Assembly: GCF_900102635.1 (NCBI RefSeq)
Contig: NZ_FMZQ01000010.1
Coordinates: 1 to 64,000 of the forward strand
Reading direction: 5' to 3'
DNA length: 64,000 bases
Origin: Ectopseudomonas chengduensis
GTDB taxonomy: Bacteria; Pseudomonadota; Gammaproteobacteria; Pseudomonadales; Pseudomonadaceae
Positions within the stretch are counted from its first letter, which is position 1. The number at the start of each line of letters is the position of its first letter. Shown piece by piece: positions 29,695 to 37,422 of the stretch. Position numbers and translations under genes: made by a program. The notes under the pieces are model-generated. The model did not search any database. It saw only the letters and a list, made by a program, of their open reading frames with translations, and was not told where the DNA came from.

Positions 29695-30408
29695 TCAGGG
29701 CATCTGCACTTCGATGACGCCGTCGGCGCTGACCGTGACCTGGCTGGTGCCGGCTTCGATTTGCGGCGTGGGGGCTGAGTCCATCATCGCCATGCCCTTG
29801 GCTTCGAAGTTGCGCATGGCCACTGGTGGCTGGAAACCACCGGTGTTGAGGTTCAGGCTGACCAGCTTGTAGCCCCTGCCGCCAAGCGCTTCGGTGGCCA
29901 GCTGTGCGCGTGCCTTGAAGGCGTTGACGGCGTCCTTGAGCATGGCATCTTCGCGGGTCTTGCGGGTGTCGGTGGCGATGCTGAAATCCATGCCGGCCAT
30001 CTTCATCGATTGCAGCAATTCACCAGTCAGGGCGGAAAGCCGGGCGAAGTCGGCGCTTTCCAGGCGCACCTCGGCGCGCTCGCGCCAGGCGGTGATCTTC
30101 TGGCCCTTGTCGTCATACACCGGGTAGCTGTGGCGGCTGCCGAGCTTGACCGAAACACCACGGACCTGGCGCACTTGTTCCAATGTCTTGTTCAGGGTGG
30201 TGGTGATCTCGGCGGCCAGCTTGGCCGGGTCGGCGTGCTGCGCTTCGGTATAGAGGGTGACGTGCATCAGATCGTGTGCCACTTCCTGGTTGACCTCGGC
30301 GCGCAGGGCGATCTGGTTGTAGCGCGCCTCGGCGGCCAGCAGGCCGGTGCTGGCCAGGCTGGCGGCGGTGAGGGCGAGGGCGGTGGCGATACGGGTCATG
30401 GTGCGCAT
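29695..30408 (-). CDS. SIMPL-domain (DUF541) periplasmic protein
   Basis: 237 aa. Signal peptide MRTMTRIATALALTAASLASTGLLAAEA, then a DUF541/SIMPL domain with typical LRAEVNQEVAHDLMHVTLYTE and GRGYKLVSLNLNTGG. Family members (BP26/YggE-like) form periplasmic oligomers of unclear function, sometimes linked to oxidative stress. Start 30408 has AGGA eight bases upstream. Divergent from roxS; the same neighbourhood exists in P. aeruginosa. Confidence 0.88.
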   Translation of the reverse strand: MRTMTRIATALALTAASLASTGLLAAEARYNQIALRAEVNQEVAHDLMHVTLYTEAQHADPAKLAAEITTTLNKTLEQVRQVRGVSVKLGSRHSYPVYDDKGQKITAWRERAEVRLESADFARLSALTGELLQSMKMAGMDFSIATDTRKTREDAMLKDAVNAFKARAQLATEALGGRGYKLVSLNLNTGGFQPPVAMRNFEAKGMAMMDSAPTPQIEAGTSQVTVSADGVIEVQMP

Positions 30409-30594
30409 GGTGCGGTTCCTTTTTCGATGGCCTTTTGGCCGTTTCCCGAGGTTAGACGAAGGCGAGTCGCGATCCGGGTTAACGCCGCTACAACTTTTTT
30501 CATCCAGGGCGTTGGTGAGATGTGCGTCCGGTTGCCGCAGCGACGGAAGGCCACGCCAGGCTTGGTTATACTCGGCGCAACCAATGGAGTCGCC

Positions 30595-31848
30595 ATGCTC
30601 GAACCCGTGCAGTTACTCTCCGCCAGTCGCCAGAATCTCTGGCGTCTGACCCTTATCCGTATTCTGGTGCTGGCCGCTCAGGCTGGCTCGGTCGGTCTCG
30701 CCTACAAGTCGGGCATGCTACCGCTACCCTGGTTGCAATTGTCGGTCACCCTCGGCGTTTCTCTGCTGCTGTGCCTGGGCACTGCCATGCGCTTGCGTGG
30801 CCCCTGGCCGGTGACAGAAGTCGAGTACGCCGTGCAGCTGGGCTGCGACCTGATCATCCACAGCGTGCTGCTGTATTACTCGGGCGGTTCGACCAACCCC
30901 TTCGTTTCCTATTATCTGGTGCCGCTGACCATCGCCGCGGCAACGCTGCCGTGGATGTTCACCATCGTCCTGGCAGGCCTGGCGTTGGCCGGTTACACCC
31001 TGCTGCTGGTGTGGACCCATCCGCTCGAGCTGCCCGCGGCACGTGAGAGCCTGCTGGTTTATGGCATGTGGCTGAGCTTTGCCCTGTCTGCGGCGCTGAT
31101 CACGTTCTTCGTTGCCAAGATGGCCGAGGAGCTGCGCCGCCAGGACGAGCTGCGCGCCGAACGCCGCGAAGAAAGTCTGCGTGACCAGCAACTGCTGGCC
31201 GTGGCCACTCAGGCCGCTGGCGCCGCCCATGAACTGGGTACGCCGCTGGGCACCATGAGCGTGCTGCTCAAGGAGCTGCGCCAGGAGTATCGCGACAAGC
31301 CGGCGCTGCAGGATGATCTGGCCCTGCTGCAGGAGCAGGTCAAGCTGTGCAAGTACACCCTGCAGCAACTGGTGCGCGCCGCCGAGAACGATCGGCGTCA
31401 GGCGGTGGTGGAACAATCCTGTGTCGAATGGCTGGAAACCACTCTCAATCGCTGGCACCTGATGCGTCCCGAGGCCAGCTACCGCTATCAATGCCTGGGC
31501 CGCGGCACGCCACCGCGGATCATGCCACCGGCCGATCTCACCCAGGCGCTGCTCAATCTGCTCAACAACGCCGCCGACGCCTGTCCGGACAAACTCGACA
31601 TTCGCCTGGACTGGGACCACCAGTGGCTGCGCCTGAGCATCCGCGACCACGGCGCCGGCGTGCCGCTGGCCATCGCCGAGCAGCTTGGGCGGCCCTTCTT
31701 CACCACCAAGGGCAAGGGTTTCGGCCTGGGGCTGTTCCTCAGCCAGGCCAGCGTGACCCGTGCTGGTGGCACGGTTAAGTTGTATAACCATGAAGAAGGC
31801 GGCACCCTCACCGAATTGAAGTTGCCGCGAGCCTATGGCGTGGCCTGA
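30595..31848 (+). CDS. roxS: RoxS redox sensor histidine kinase (RegB/PrrB type)
   Basis: 417 aa from ATG 30595 (GGAG six bases upstream); the open frame further upstream is non-coding. Six N-terminal membrane helices hold the quinone-sensing motif GGSTNPF at 97-103. The H-box AAHELGTPLGTM puts the phosphorylated His at 212. An N-box (LLNLLNNAADAC) and a G-box (GKGFGLGLFL) follow. In Pseudomonas RoxSR controls the cyanide-insensitive oxidase and other respiratory genes in response to redox state. The redox cysteine of RegB near the H-box is not obvious here. roxR follows by 15 bp. Confidence 0.94.
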   Translation: MLEPVQLLSASRQNLWRLTLIRILVLAAQAGSVGLAYKSGMLPLPWLQLSVTLGVSLLLCLGTAMRLRGPWPVTEVEYAVQLGCDLIIHSVLLYYSGGSTNPFVSYYLVPLTIAAATLPWMFTIVLAGLALAGYTLLLVWTHPLELPAARESLLVYGMWLSFALSAALITFFVAKMAEELRRQDELRAERREESLRDQQLLAVATQAAGAAHELGTPLGTMSVLLKELRQEYRDKPALQDDLALLQEQVKLCKYTLQQLVRAAENDRRQAVVEQSCVEWLETTLNRWHLMRPEASYRYQCLGRGTPPRIMPPADLTQALLNLLNNAADACPDKLDIRLDWDHQWLRLSIRDHGAGVPLAIAEQLGRPFFTTKGKGFGLGLFLSQASVTRAGGTVKLYNHEEGGTLTELKLPRAYGVA

Positions 31849-31863
31849 CAAGGAAAACCCAGC

Positions 31864-32424
31864 ATGAGCGACGAATCCCTGTTCGAAGGCGAAGAGCAGC
31901 CCCATCTGCTGCTGGTCGATGACGACCCCACCTTTACCCGCGTGATGGCGCGCGCCATGAGCCGCCGCGGTCTGCGCGTGTCTACCGCCTCCAGCGCCGA
32001 AGAAGGCCTGGCCCTGGCCAAGGACGACCTGCCGGATTACGCCGTGGTCGACCTGAAGATGGAAGGCGACTCCGGTCTGGTGCTGCTGCCCAAGCTGCTG
32101 GAACTGGACGCCGAGATGCGTGTGGTGATCCTCACCGGCTATTCCAGCATCGCCACCGCGGTGGAGGCGATCAAGCGCGGCGCGGCCAACTACCTGTGCA
32201 AGCCGGCCGATGCCGACGACGTACTCACCGCGCTGCTTTCCGAGCATGCCGACCTCGACAGCCTGGTGCCGGAAAACCCGATGTCGGTGGACCGCCTGCA
32301 GTGGGAGCACATCCAGCGTGTGCTGGCCGAACACGAGGGCAACATTTCCGCCACTGCCCGCGCCCTGGGCATGCACCGCCGCACCCTGCAGCGCAAGTTG
32401 CAGAAGCGCCCGGTTCGCCGCTGA
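31864..32424 (+). CDS. roxR: RoxR response regulator (RegA/PrrA type)
   Basis: 186 aa. Receiver domain with acidic pair Asp20-Asp21, phosphoacceptor Asp63 in VVDLKMEGDSG, and Lys in YLCKPAD. A Pro-containing linker leads to a Fis-type helix-turn-helix (EGNISATARALGMHRRTLQR) at the C-terminus. Partner of RoxS in one operon. Followed by a cluster of palindromic repeats rather than another gene. Confidence 0.95.
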   Translation: MSDESLFEGEEQPHLLLVDDDPTFTRVMARAMSRRGLRVSTASSAEEGLALAKDDLPDYAVVDLKMEGDSGLVLLPKLLELDAEMRVVILTGYSSIATAVEAIKRGAANYLCKPADADDVLTALLSEHADLDSLVPENPMSVDRLQWEHIQRVLAEHEGNISATARALGMHRRTLQRKLQKRPVRR

Positions 32425-32451
32425 GCCTTCGCACACCCAGACCCGTAGGGC

Positions 32452-32558
32452 GTAGGGTGGGCTTTAGCCCACCAGCAGGCTTAGGCCGCAAGATGGGCTT
32501 GAGCTCATCAACGCGGGTTCGCGTGGGCTAAAGCGGATCGCCGCCCGGCCCACCCTAC
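32452..32558. repeat. REP-like pair, family B
   Basis: GTAGGGTGGGCTTTAGCCCACC at 32452-32473 and the inverted unit GTGGGCTAAAGCGGATCGCC followed by GCCCGGCCCACCCTAC at 32523-32558, with a degenerate arm between. Downstream of roxR; it may form its transcript end. Confidence 0.85.
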
Positions 32559-32592
32559 AACTGCGCGACTTTTGCCCGTGGCAGATAAATGC

Positions 32593-32604
32593 TTAGCCAG
32601 CTAA
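32593..32604. promoter_or_regulatory. Palindrome TTAGCCAGCTAA upstream of the AEC transporter
   Basis: One base different from the perfect palindrome at 8831-8842 and also followed by CA. It lies 32 bases before the start codon. It may be an operator for the same regulator; inference. Confidence 0.45.
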
Positions 32605-32636
32605 CATAGGTCGTCAGACAACCTGCTGGTGTCGCC

Positions 32637-33578
32637 ATGCTCGCCGTCGCTGCACAAACCCTTGCCATTACCGCGCCCGTGTTCGCCATGCTGTTTCTCG
32701 GCGTGGCACTCAAACGTCTGCGCTGGATCGATACGCCCTTCATCGATACCGCTTCGAGCCTGGTGTTTCGCGGCACCATGCCGACCCTGCTGTTTCTCGG
32801 TGTGGTCAAGGCGGACCTGGATGCGGCCATGCAGCCGCAACTGCTGTCCTACTTCTTCCTGGCCACCGTGGCGTCGTTCTTCGTCGCCTGGGCCTGGGCG
32901 ATCTGGCGGGTGCCGTTCGAGGATCGTGGCATCTACACCCAGGGCGCCTTCCGCGGTAACAACGGTATCGTCGGCCTGGCACTGGCCACCAGCATGTACG
33001 GTGACTACGGCCTGTCGGTCGGCTCGTTGCTCGCCGCACTGGTGATCCTCTGCTACAACGCGCTCTCGGCGGTGGTTCTGGCGATCTACAGCCCGGGCGT
33101 GAAACCCGGTGCCAAGGCCATCGCGCGCAGCATCGTGAGCAACCCGATGATCATTGGCGTGCTGCTGGCGGTACCGATTGCCTACTGGAAAATCCCGCTG
33201 CCGCAGTGGTTCCTGACCTCAGCCGAGTATTTCGCGCAGATGACCCTGCCGCTGGCGCTGATCTGCATTGGCGGCACCCTGAGCCTGGCGTCGTTGCGCC
33301 GCAGCAGCGGCACGGCCATCGGCTCGGGCATGATGAAGATGGTCTGGTTGCCGCTGCTGAGCACCTTCGGCGCCTGGCTGTTCGGCTTTCGCGGGGCGGA
33401 TCTGGCGATCCTGTTTCTCTATTTCGCCAGCCCGACGGCGGCGGCCAGCTTCGTCATGGCCCGCGCGGTGGGCGCCAACCATGAGCTGGCGGCAGCCATC
33501 ATCGTCATCACCACCCTGGCGGCGGTGGTCACCACCAATATTGGCCTGCTATTGCTGCAGTGGGGCGGCTGGATCTAG
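32637..33578 (+). CDS. AEC-family (auxin efflux carrier-like) transporter
   Basis: 313 aa with about ten membrane helices in two inverted halves. Recognisable AEC features are FRGTMPTLLFLGVVKADL, GAFRGNNGIVGLALA (the conserved asparagine region) and LPLALICIGGTLSL. Bacterial members move malonate, malate or other small carboxylates (MdcF type), but no malonate genes are here and the substrate is unknown. The stop codon TAG lies in the left end of a 193-bp inverted-repeat element. From memory this gene is not at this place in P. aeruginosa. Confidence 0.9.
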   Translation: MLAVAAQTLAITAPVFAMLFLGVALKRLRWIDTPFIDTASSLVFRGTMPTLLFLGVVKADLDAAMQPQLLSYFFLATVASFFVAWAWAIWRVPFEDRGIYTQGAFRGNNGIVGLALATSMYGDYGLSVGSLLAALVILCYNALSAVVLAIYSPGVKPGAKAIARSIVSNPMIIGVLLAVPIAYWKIPLPQWFLTSAEYFAQMTLPLALICIGGTLSLASLRRSSGTAIGSGMMKMVWLPLLSTFGAWLFGFRGADLAILFLYFASPTAAASFVMARAVGANHELAAAIIVITTLAAVVTTNIGLLLLQWGGWI

Positions 33579-33767
33579 CAGGCTGTTGAAAAACTACCTG
33601 CGTTGCCATTGCTGCGTTAAAAACAGGCTCGTGCGCGAGTCCGATCAAAATGCTCATTTACAACACGTAAAGTCGGACGCGACCCCGGTCGTTTTTCGGC
33701 TGTTTTTGCGGGGCCGCCATCGGTATTGCACTGGCTGCCTCGCCTACGTTTTTCAACGGCCTGCTAG
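33575..33767. mobile_element. 193-bp element with terminal inverted repeats (MITE-like)
   Basis: The left end CTAGCAGGCTGTTGAAAAAC is mirrored at the right by a sequence whose complement reads CTAGCAGGCCGTTGAAAAAC, one mismatch in 20. No open frame of note lies inside. The CTAG at both tips could be a target duplication or part of the ends. The left tip supplies the TAG stop of the AEC gene. Mobility is inferred from structure only. Confidence 0.6.
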
Positions 33768-33777
33768 CTGGGTTCGG

Positions 33778-33808
33778 CTTGCCGGCGATTAACGGATCGC
33801 CGGCAAGC
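33778..33808. repeat. Perfect palindromic hairpin (possible bidirectional terminator)
   Basis: GCTTGCCGGCGAT and ATCGCCGGCAAGC flank five bases (13-base stem). The flanking CTCCTACGA makes it look like another Pseudomonas REP family (E). It lies just beyond the 3' end of the carboxymuconolactone-decarboxylase-like gene. Confidence 0.75.
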
Positions 33809-33814
33809 CAGCTC

Positions 33815-34198
33815 CTACGAGGCGTTGTTCTGGTACTCGTCGATCACTTCCTGTGCCGCGCGGAAGGCGTCGATGCTGGCCGGCACGCCGGCATACACCG
33901 CACAGTGCAGCAGGGTTTCGCGGATTTCTTCGACCGTGCAGCCGTTGTTCAGCGCGCCGCGCACGTGGCCCTTGAGTTCCTGCGGGCATTTCAGCGCGGT
34001 CAACGCGGCCAGGGTGATCAGGCTGCGGGTCGCGCGCGGCAGGCCGCTGCGCGTCCACACACCGCCCCAGGCATGCTCGTTGACGAAGTCCTGCAGTGGC
34101 TGGGTGAACTCGCTGGCGTTGCCCAGAGCGCGGTCGACGAACGCGTCGCCCATCACCTCACGGCGCACCTGCATGCCACGATCATGGTTGTCGCTCAT
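33815..34198 (-). CDS. Carboxymuconolactone decarboxylase-family protein (PcaC-like)
   Basis: 127 aa from ATG 34198 (a GTG six bases earlier is less well placed). Typical CMD sequence includes GMQVRREVMGDAFVDRAL, HAWGGVWTRSGLPRATRSLI and the region LLHCAVYAGVPASIDAFR. It resembles 4-carboxymuconolactone decarboxylase PcaC, but no other beta-ketoadipate gene is nearby, so the role may differ. It lacks the CxxC of AhpD peroxidases; only the single Cys of HCAVY is there. It starts 3 bp after the antiporter stop, so the two are co-transcribed. Confidence 0.88.
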   Translation of the reverse strand: MSDNHDRGMQVRREVMGDAFVDRALGNASEFTQPLQDFVNEHAWGGVWTRSGLPRATRSLITLAALTALKCPQELKGHVRGALNNGCTVEEIRETLLHCAVYAGVPASIDAFRAAQEVIDEYQNNAS

Positions 34199-34200
34199 GC

Positions 34201-35295
34201 TCACACCTGTTCGCCGCGTTGTCTGTGCCAGGCACGCCCGGCGATGATCACCAGGGTGATGGCGGTAAGCGGCAGTGCGTAGCCGATCATCGCGTCACCG
34301 AAGGTCTGAGCCAGCGGTCGGCCCGTGCTGAACATCACCAGATACAGGGTGTAGGCCACGTAGTAGCCCAGGAACAGCAAGCCTTCCCAACGGTTGATGC
34401 GGTAGCCGCTGAAGAAGATCGGCAGACAGGCGATGGCTACAGCGATCATCACCGGGAAATCGAAGGCCAGGGCGTTGGGCGATACTGCGATGGCGGCTGG
34501 CGCAACCATCGAGGCCAGGCCCAGCACGCAGAGCAGGTTGAAGATGTTGCTGCCGACGATATTGCCCACGGCGATATCGCGTTCGCCTTTGATGGCAGCC
34601 AGGATCGAAGTGGCCAATTCCGGCAGCGACGTGCCGACAGCGACAACCGTCAAGCCGATGACCAGTTCCGAAATCCCCAGCGCTCGTGCAAGTGTCACGG
34701 CGCCTTCGACCAGGAAGTTGGAGCCCACCACCAGCAGCACCAGACCGGCGATGATCAGGCCGAGGTTGATCGCCCAGGCATAGGGCTTGGGCGCCTCGTC
34801 GAGACCGAATTCCTTGGCGAATTCGTCATCGTCGCTGCCCTTGTCCTTGCGCGCGCTGTAGATCAGGAAACCGGTGTATGCCAGCACGCCGGCGAACAGC
34901 AAGGCACCATCGAAACGGCTCAGTTCACCATCCCAGGCCAGGCCGAAGGTGACCAGGCTGGCGCCGATCATGATGGGCACATCGAGGCGAATGAGCTGGC
35001 GCGAGACGACCAGTGGTGCGACCAGGGCGGTCACGCCCAGAATCAACAGCACGTTGGCGATGTTGCTGCCGACCACGTTACCGATGGCCAGATCGCCGCT
35101 GCCATTGAGCGCCGACTGCACGCTGACTGCGGTTTCCGGCGCGCTGGTGCCGAAGGCCACCACGGTCAGGCCGATTACCAGTGGCGGAATGCCGAACTGT
35201 GCGGCCAGCTTGGCGGCGCCACGTACCAATACCTCGGCGCCGGCAACCAGCAGCACCAGGCCGGCGATCAGGTAGACATAGGTCATCAGGGTCAT
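34201..35295 (-). CDS. CaCA-family calcium/sodium antiporter (YrbG-like)
   Basis: 364 aa with two homologous halves of about five helices. The ion-binding alpha repeats are VAFGTSAPETAVSV followed by GNVVGSNIANVLLILG, and VAVGTSLPELATSI followed by GNIVGSNIFNLLCVLG. A cytoplasmic acidic loop (SARKDKGSDDDEFAKEFG) joins the halves. Exchanges Na+ for Ca2+ (or K+) across the inner membrane. The CMD-family gene follows immediately. Not the E. coli setting next to kdsD, so the symbol is withheld. Confidence 0.93.
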   Translation of the reverse strand: MTLMTYVYLIAGLVLLVAGAEVLVRGAAKLAAQFGIPPLVIGLTVVAFGTSAPETAVSVQSALNGSGDLAIGNVVGSNIANVLLILGVTALVAPLVVSRQLIRLDVPIMIGASLVTFGLAWDGELSRFDGALLFAGVLAYTGFLIYSARKDKGSDDDEFAKEFGLDEAPKPYAWAINLGLIIAGLVLLVVGSNFLVEGAVTLARALGISELVIGLTVVAVGTSLPELATSILAAIKGERDIAVGNIVGSNIFNLLCVLGLASMVAPAAIAVSPNALAFDFPVMIAVAIACLPIFFSGYRINRWEGLLFLGYYVAYTLYLVMFSTGRPLAQTFGDAMIGYALPLTAITLVIIAGRAWHRQRGEQV

Positions 35296-35386
35296 TGCAG
35301 GGTAGCTCCGAAAAAAGTGCGGCTAGTGTAGCGACGGCATTATTGGCCGCCAGGGGCGGCAGAAAGATTTTGTTGCCAATTGTTCC

Positions 35387-35809
35387 TCAGTCCAGCGTCT
35401 CGACCCTGACCGGCACCACGCCTGCGCGCAGCATGTCGAGGCGCACGGCAGCGGCGCGGGAAACGTCGATGACGCGACCGCGCACGAAGGGGCCGCGATC
35501 GTTGATGCGCAGCACCACGCTGCGCTCGTTGTTGAGGTTGGTGACCCGTACCCGCGTGCCGAACGGCAGGGTGCGATGAGCAGCGGTCAGCGCGTTCTGA
35601 TCGAAGCGTTCACCGCTGGCGGTGCGCTGGCCGTGGTGGCGGTCGCCGTAATAGGAGGCCTTGCCGGTTTCGCTGCTGCCTGAGCCGCCGCCGAAGGTAG
35701 AGCAGCCGCCGAGCAGGGCGAGTGCACCTAGCAGTGCCCATGTCTGTAGCCCGGATGCAATCCAGGGCAGTGAAGGTTCCCGGATTGCATCCGGGCTACG
35801 CATCGTCAT
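35387..35809 (-). CDS. Short RlpA-like lipoprotein with DPBB domain
   Basis: 140 aa from ATG 35809, nine bases after GGAG. The lipobox ALLGGC marks a lipoprotein; the mature protein [20 protein letters not shown] is an RlpA double-psi beta-barrel ([40 protein letters not shown]). No SPOR domain, so shorter than septal RlpA. The N-terminal codons 4 to about 22 ([17 protein letters not shown]) are encoded by a REP pair that looks inserted in frame, lengthening the signal-peptide n-region. It follows the gatB terminator with little room for its own promoter. Confidence 0.85.
   Translation of the reverse strand: MTMRSPDAIREPSLPWIASGLQTWALLGALALLGGCSTFGGGSGSSETGKASYYGDRHHGQRTASGERFDQNALTAAHRTLPFGTRVRVTNLNNERSVVLRINDRGPFVRGRVIDVSRAAAVRLDMLRAGVVPVRVETLD
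35744..35797. repeat. REP-like inverted pair, family A, inside the rlpA-like coding sequence
   Basis: TAGCCCGGATGCAATCC and its inverted partner GGATTGCATCCGGGCTA are separated by a short spacer. The pair is about 54 bp, a multiple of three, and read in frame within the signal-peptide region. Same family as 11921-11942 and 15425-15486. Confidence 0.85.
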
Positions 35810-35825
35810 ATTCGCGGTCTCCATG

Positions 35826-35849
35826 AAAAACGCCGGGCGAGCCCGGCGT
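35826..35849 (-). terminator. Intrinsic terminator of gatB
   Basis: Nine-base stem ACGCCGGGC / GCCCGGCGT with a tiny loop followed by TTTTT on the minus strand, 33 bases after the gatB stop. A good rho-independent terminator ending the gatCAB run. Confidence 0.88.
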
Positions 35850-35881
35850 CATTGCAGCTAGCGTAAGCGAGCCGGTCTGGC

Positions 35882-37330
35882 TCAGCCTTCGAGCTTCTTC
35901 TTCAGCAGTTCGTTCACTTGCCCCGGGTTGGCCTTGCCTTTGGAGGCTTTCATGGCCTGACCGACGAAGAAACCGAACATCTTGCCGCGCTTGGCTTCGT
36001 CGCTGGCGCGGTATTGCTCGACCTGCTCGGCGTTGGCGGCCAGTACTTCATCGAGCATGGCTTCGATGGCGCCGGAATCGGTGACCTGCTTGAGGCCCTT
36101 GTTCTCGATGATCTCATCGGCGCTGGCGCCTTCACCGGCAGCGAGGGCTTCGAAGACCATCTTGGCGATCTTGCCGCTGATGGTGTTGTCCTTGATACGC
36201 AGGATCATGCCGCCCAACTGCTCGGCGGATACCGGCGACTGCTCGATCTCCAGGCCTTCTTTATTGAGCAGACTGGACAGCTCGCCCATCACCCAGTTGG
36301 CCGACAGCTTGGCATCGCCGCAGGTCTTCTCGACTGCTTCGAAGTAGTCGGCCAGCTCGCGGCTGGCACTCAGCACGCTGGCGTCATAGGTGGACAGGCC
36401 GAACTGGCTTTCGAAGCGCTCGCGCTTCTGCGGCGGCAGCTCGGGCAGGCCGGCGCGCAGTTCGTCGAGGAAGCTGCGCTCGATCACCACCGGCAGCAGG
36501 TCCGGGCAGGGGAAGTAGCGATAGTCGTTGGCTTCTTCCTTGCTGCGCATGGAGCGGGTCTGATCCTTGTTCGGATCGTACAGGCGGGTTTCCTGCACCA
36601 CCTTGCCGCCGTCCTCGATCAGCTCGATCTGGCGCTGTACCTCGTGGTTGATCGCCTTCTCGATAAAGCGGAACGAGTTGACGTTCTTGATCTCGGCGCG
36701 GGTGCCGAACTCGGCCTGGCCTTTCGGGCGTACCGAGACGTTGCAGTCGCAGCGCAGCGAGCCTTCGGCCATGTTGCCGTCGCAGATGCCCAGATAACGC
36801 ACCAGTGCGTGGATGGCCTTCACGTAGGCCACGGCTTCCTTGGCCGAACGGATGTCCGGCTCGGAAACGATTTCCAGCAGCGGTGTGCCGGCGCGGTTCA
36901 AGTCGATGCCACTCATGCCGTGGAAGTCTTCGTGCAGGCTCTTGCCAGCGTCCTCTTCCAGGTGCGCACGGGTGATGCCGATGCGCTTGACGGTGCCGTC
37001 TTCCAGGGTGATGTCGAGGAAGCCCTTGCCGACGATGGGGTGATCCATCTGGCTGGTCTGATAGCCCTTGGGCAGGTCCGGGTAGAAGTAGTTCTTGCGC
37101 GCGAAGACGTTACGTTCGGCGATCTCGGCGTCGATCGCCAGGCCGAACTGGCAGGCCATGCGCACGGCTTCGGCGTTAAGTACCGGCAGGGTGCCGGGCA
37201 TGCCGAGGTCGACCAGACTGGCCTGGGTGTTGGGCTCGGCGCCAAAGGTAGTGGCGCTGGCCGAGAAAATCTTCGATTGGGTGCTGAGCTGAGCGTGGAT
37301 CTCAAGCCCGATCACGGTTTCCCATTGCAT
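35882..37330 (-). CDS. gatB: Aspartyl/glutamyl-tRNA amidotransferase subunit B
   Basis: 482 aa from ATG 37330 ([22 protein letters not shown] upstream). Kinase/cradle domain with [30 protein letters not shown] and [14 protein letters not shown]-terminal tail (YqeY-like) from about 330 with [15 protein letters not shown]. GatCAB converts mischarged Asp-tRNAAsn/Glu-tRNAGln to the amide; GatB does the ATP-dependent activation. Last gene of gatC-gatA-gatB, with a palindrome in the gatA-gatB gap and a terminator after it. Confidence 0.98.
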   Translation of the reverse strand: MQWETVIGLEIHAQLSTQSKIFSASATTFGAEPNTQASLVDLGMPGTLPVLNAEAVRMACQFGLAIDAEIAERNVFARKNYFYPDLPKGYQTSQMDHPIVGKGFLDITLEDGTVKRIGITRAHLEEDAGKSLHEDFHGMSGIDLNRAGTPLLEIVSEPDIRSAKEAVAYVKAIHALVRYLGICDGNMAEGSLRCDCNVSVRPKGQAEFGTRAEIKNVNSFRFIEKAINHEVQRQIELIEDGGKVVQETRLYDPNKDQTRSMRSKEEANDYRYFPCPDLLPVVIERSFLDELRAGLPELPPQKRERFESQFGLSTYDASVLSASRELADYFEAVEKTCGDAKLSANWVMGELSSLLNKEGLEIEQSPVSAEQLGGMILRIKDNTISGKIAKMVFEALAAGEGASADEIIENKGLKQVTDSGAIEAMLDEVLAANAEQVEQYRASDEAKRGKMFGFFVGQAMKASKGKANPGQVNELLKKKLEG

Positions 37331-37378
37331 CTTTAGTGTTCCTCGAATGCGTTGCAAACGGCTGCCGCCTCTTGATCC

Positions 37379-37404
37379 GTAGGAGCCCGCTTGCGGGCTC
37401 CTAC
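37379..37404. repeat. Palindrome between gatA and gatB
   Basis: GTAGGAGCCCGC / GCGGGCTCCTAC around TT, a perfect 12-base inverted repeat. A common Pseudomonas intergenic element; transcribed within the gat operon. Confidence 0.85.
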
Positions 37405-37422
37405 AGGGGGCTGGCCTTTGCC

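Noticed and set aside
30724..32436. 570-codon antisense frame over roxS-roxR
   Set aside because: Same reasoning; composition is Gln/His/Gly-rich and it covers two certain genes.
33575..33767. Complete insertion sequence
   Set aside because: Ends are inverted repeats but there is no transposase frame inside 193 bp; recorded as a MITE-like element only.
33815..34198. AhpD-type peroxidase
   Set aside because: The family resemblance is to carboxymuconolactone decarboxylase, but the CxxC redox motif of AhpD is missing.
35918..37336. 472-codon antisense frame over gatB
   Set aside because: Mirror of the gatB reading frame with no recognisable domain or ribosome site.
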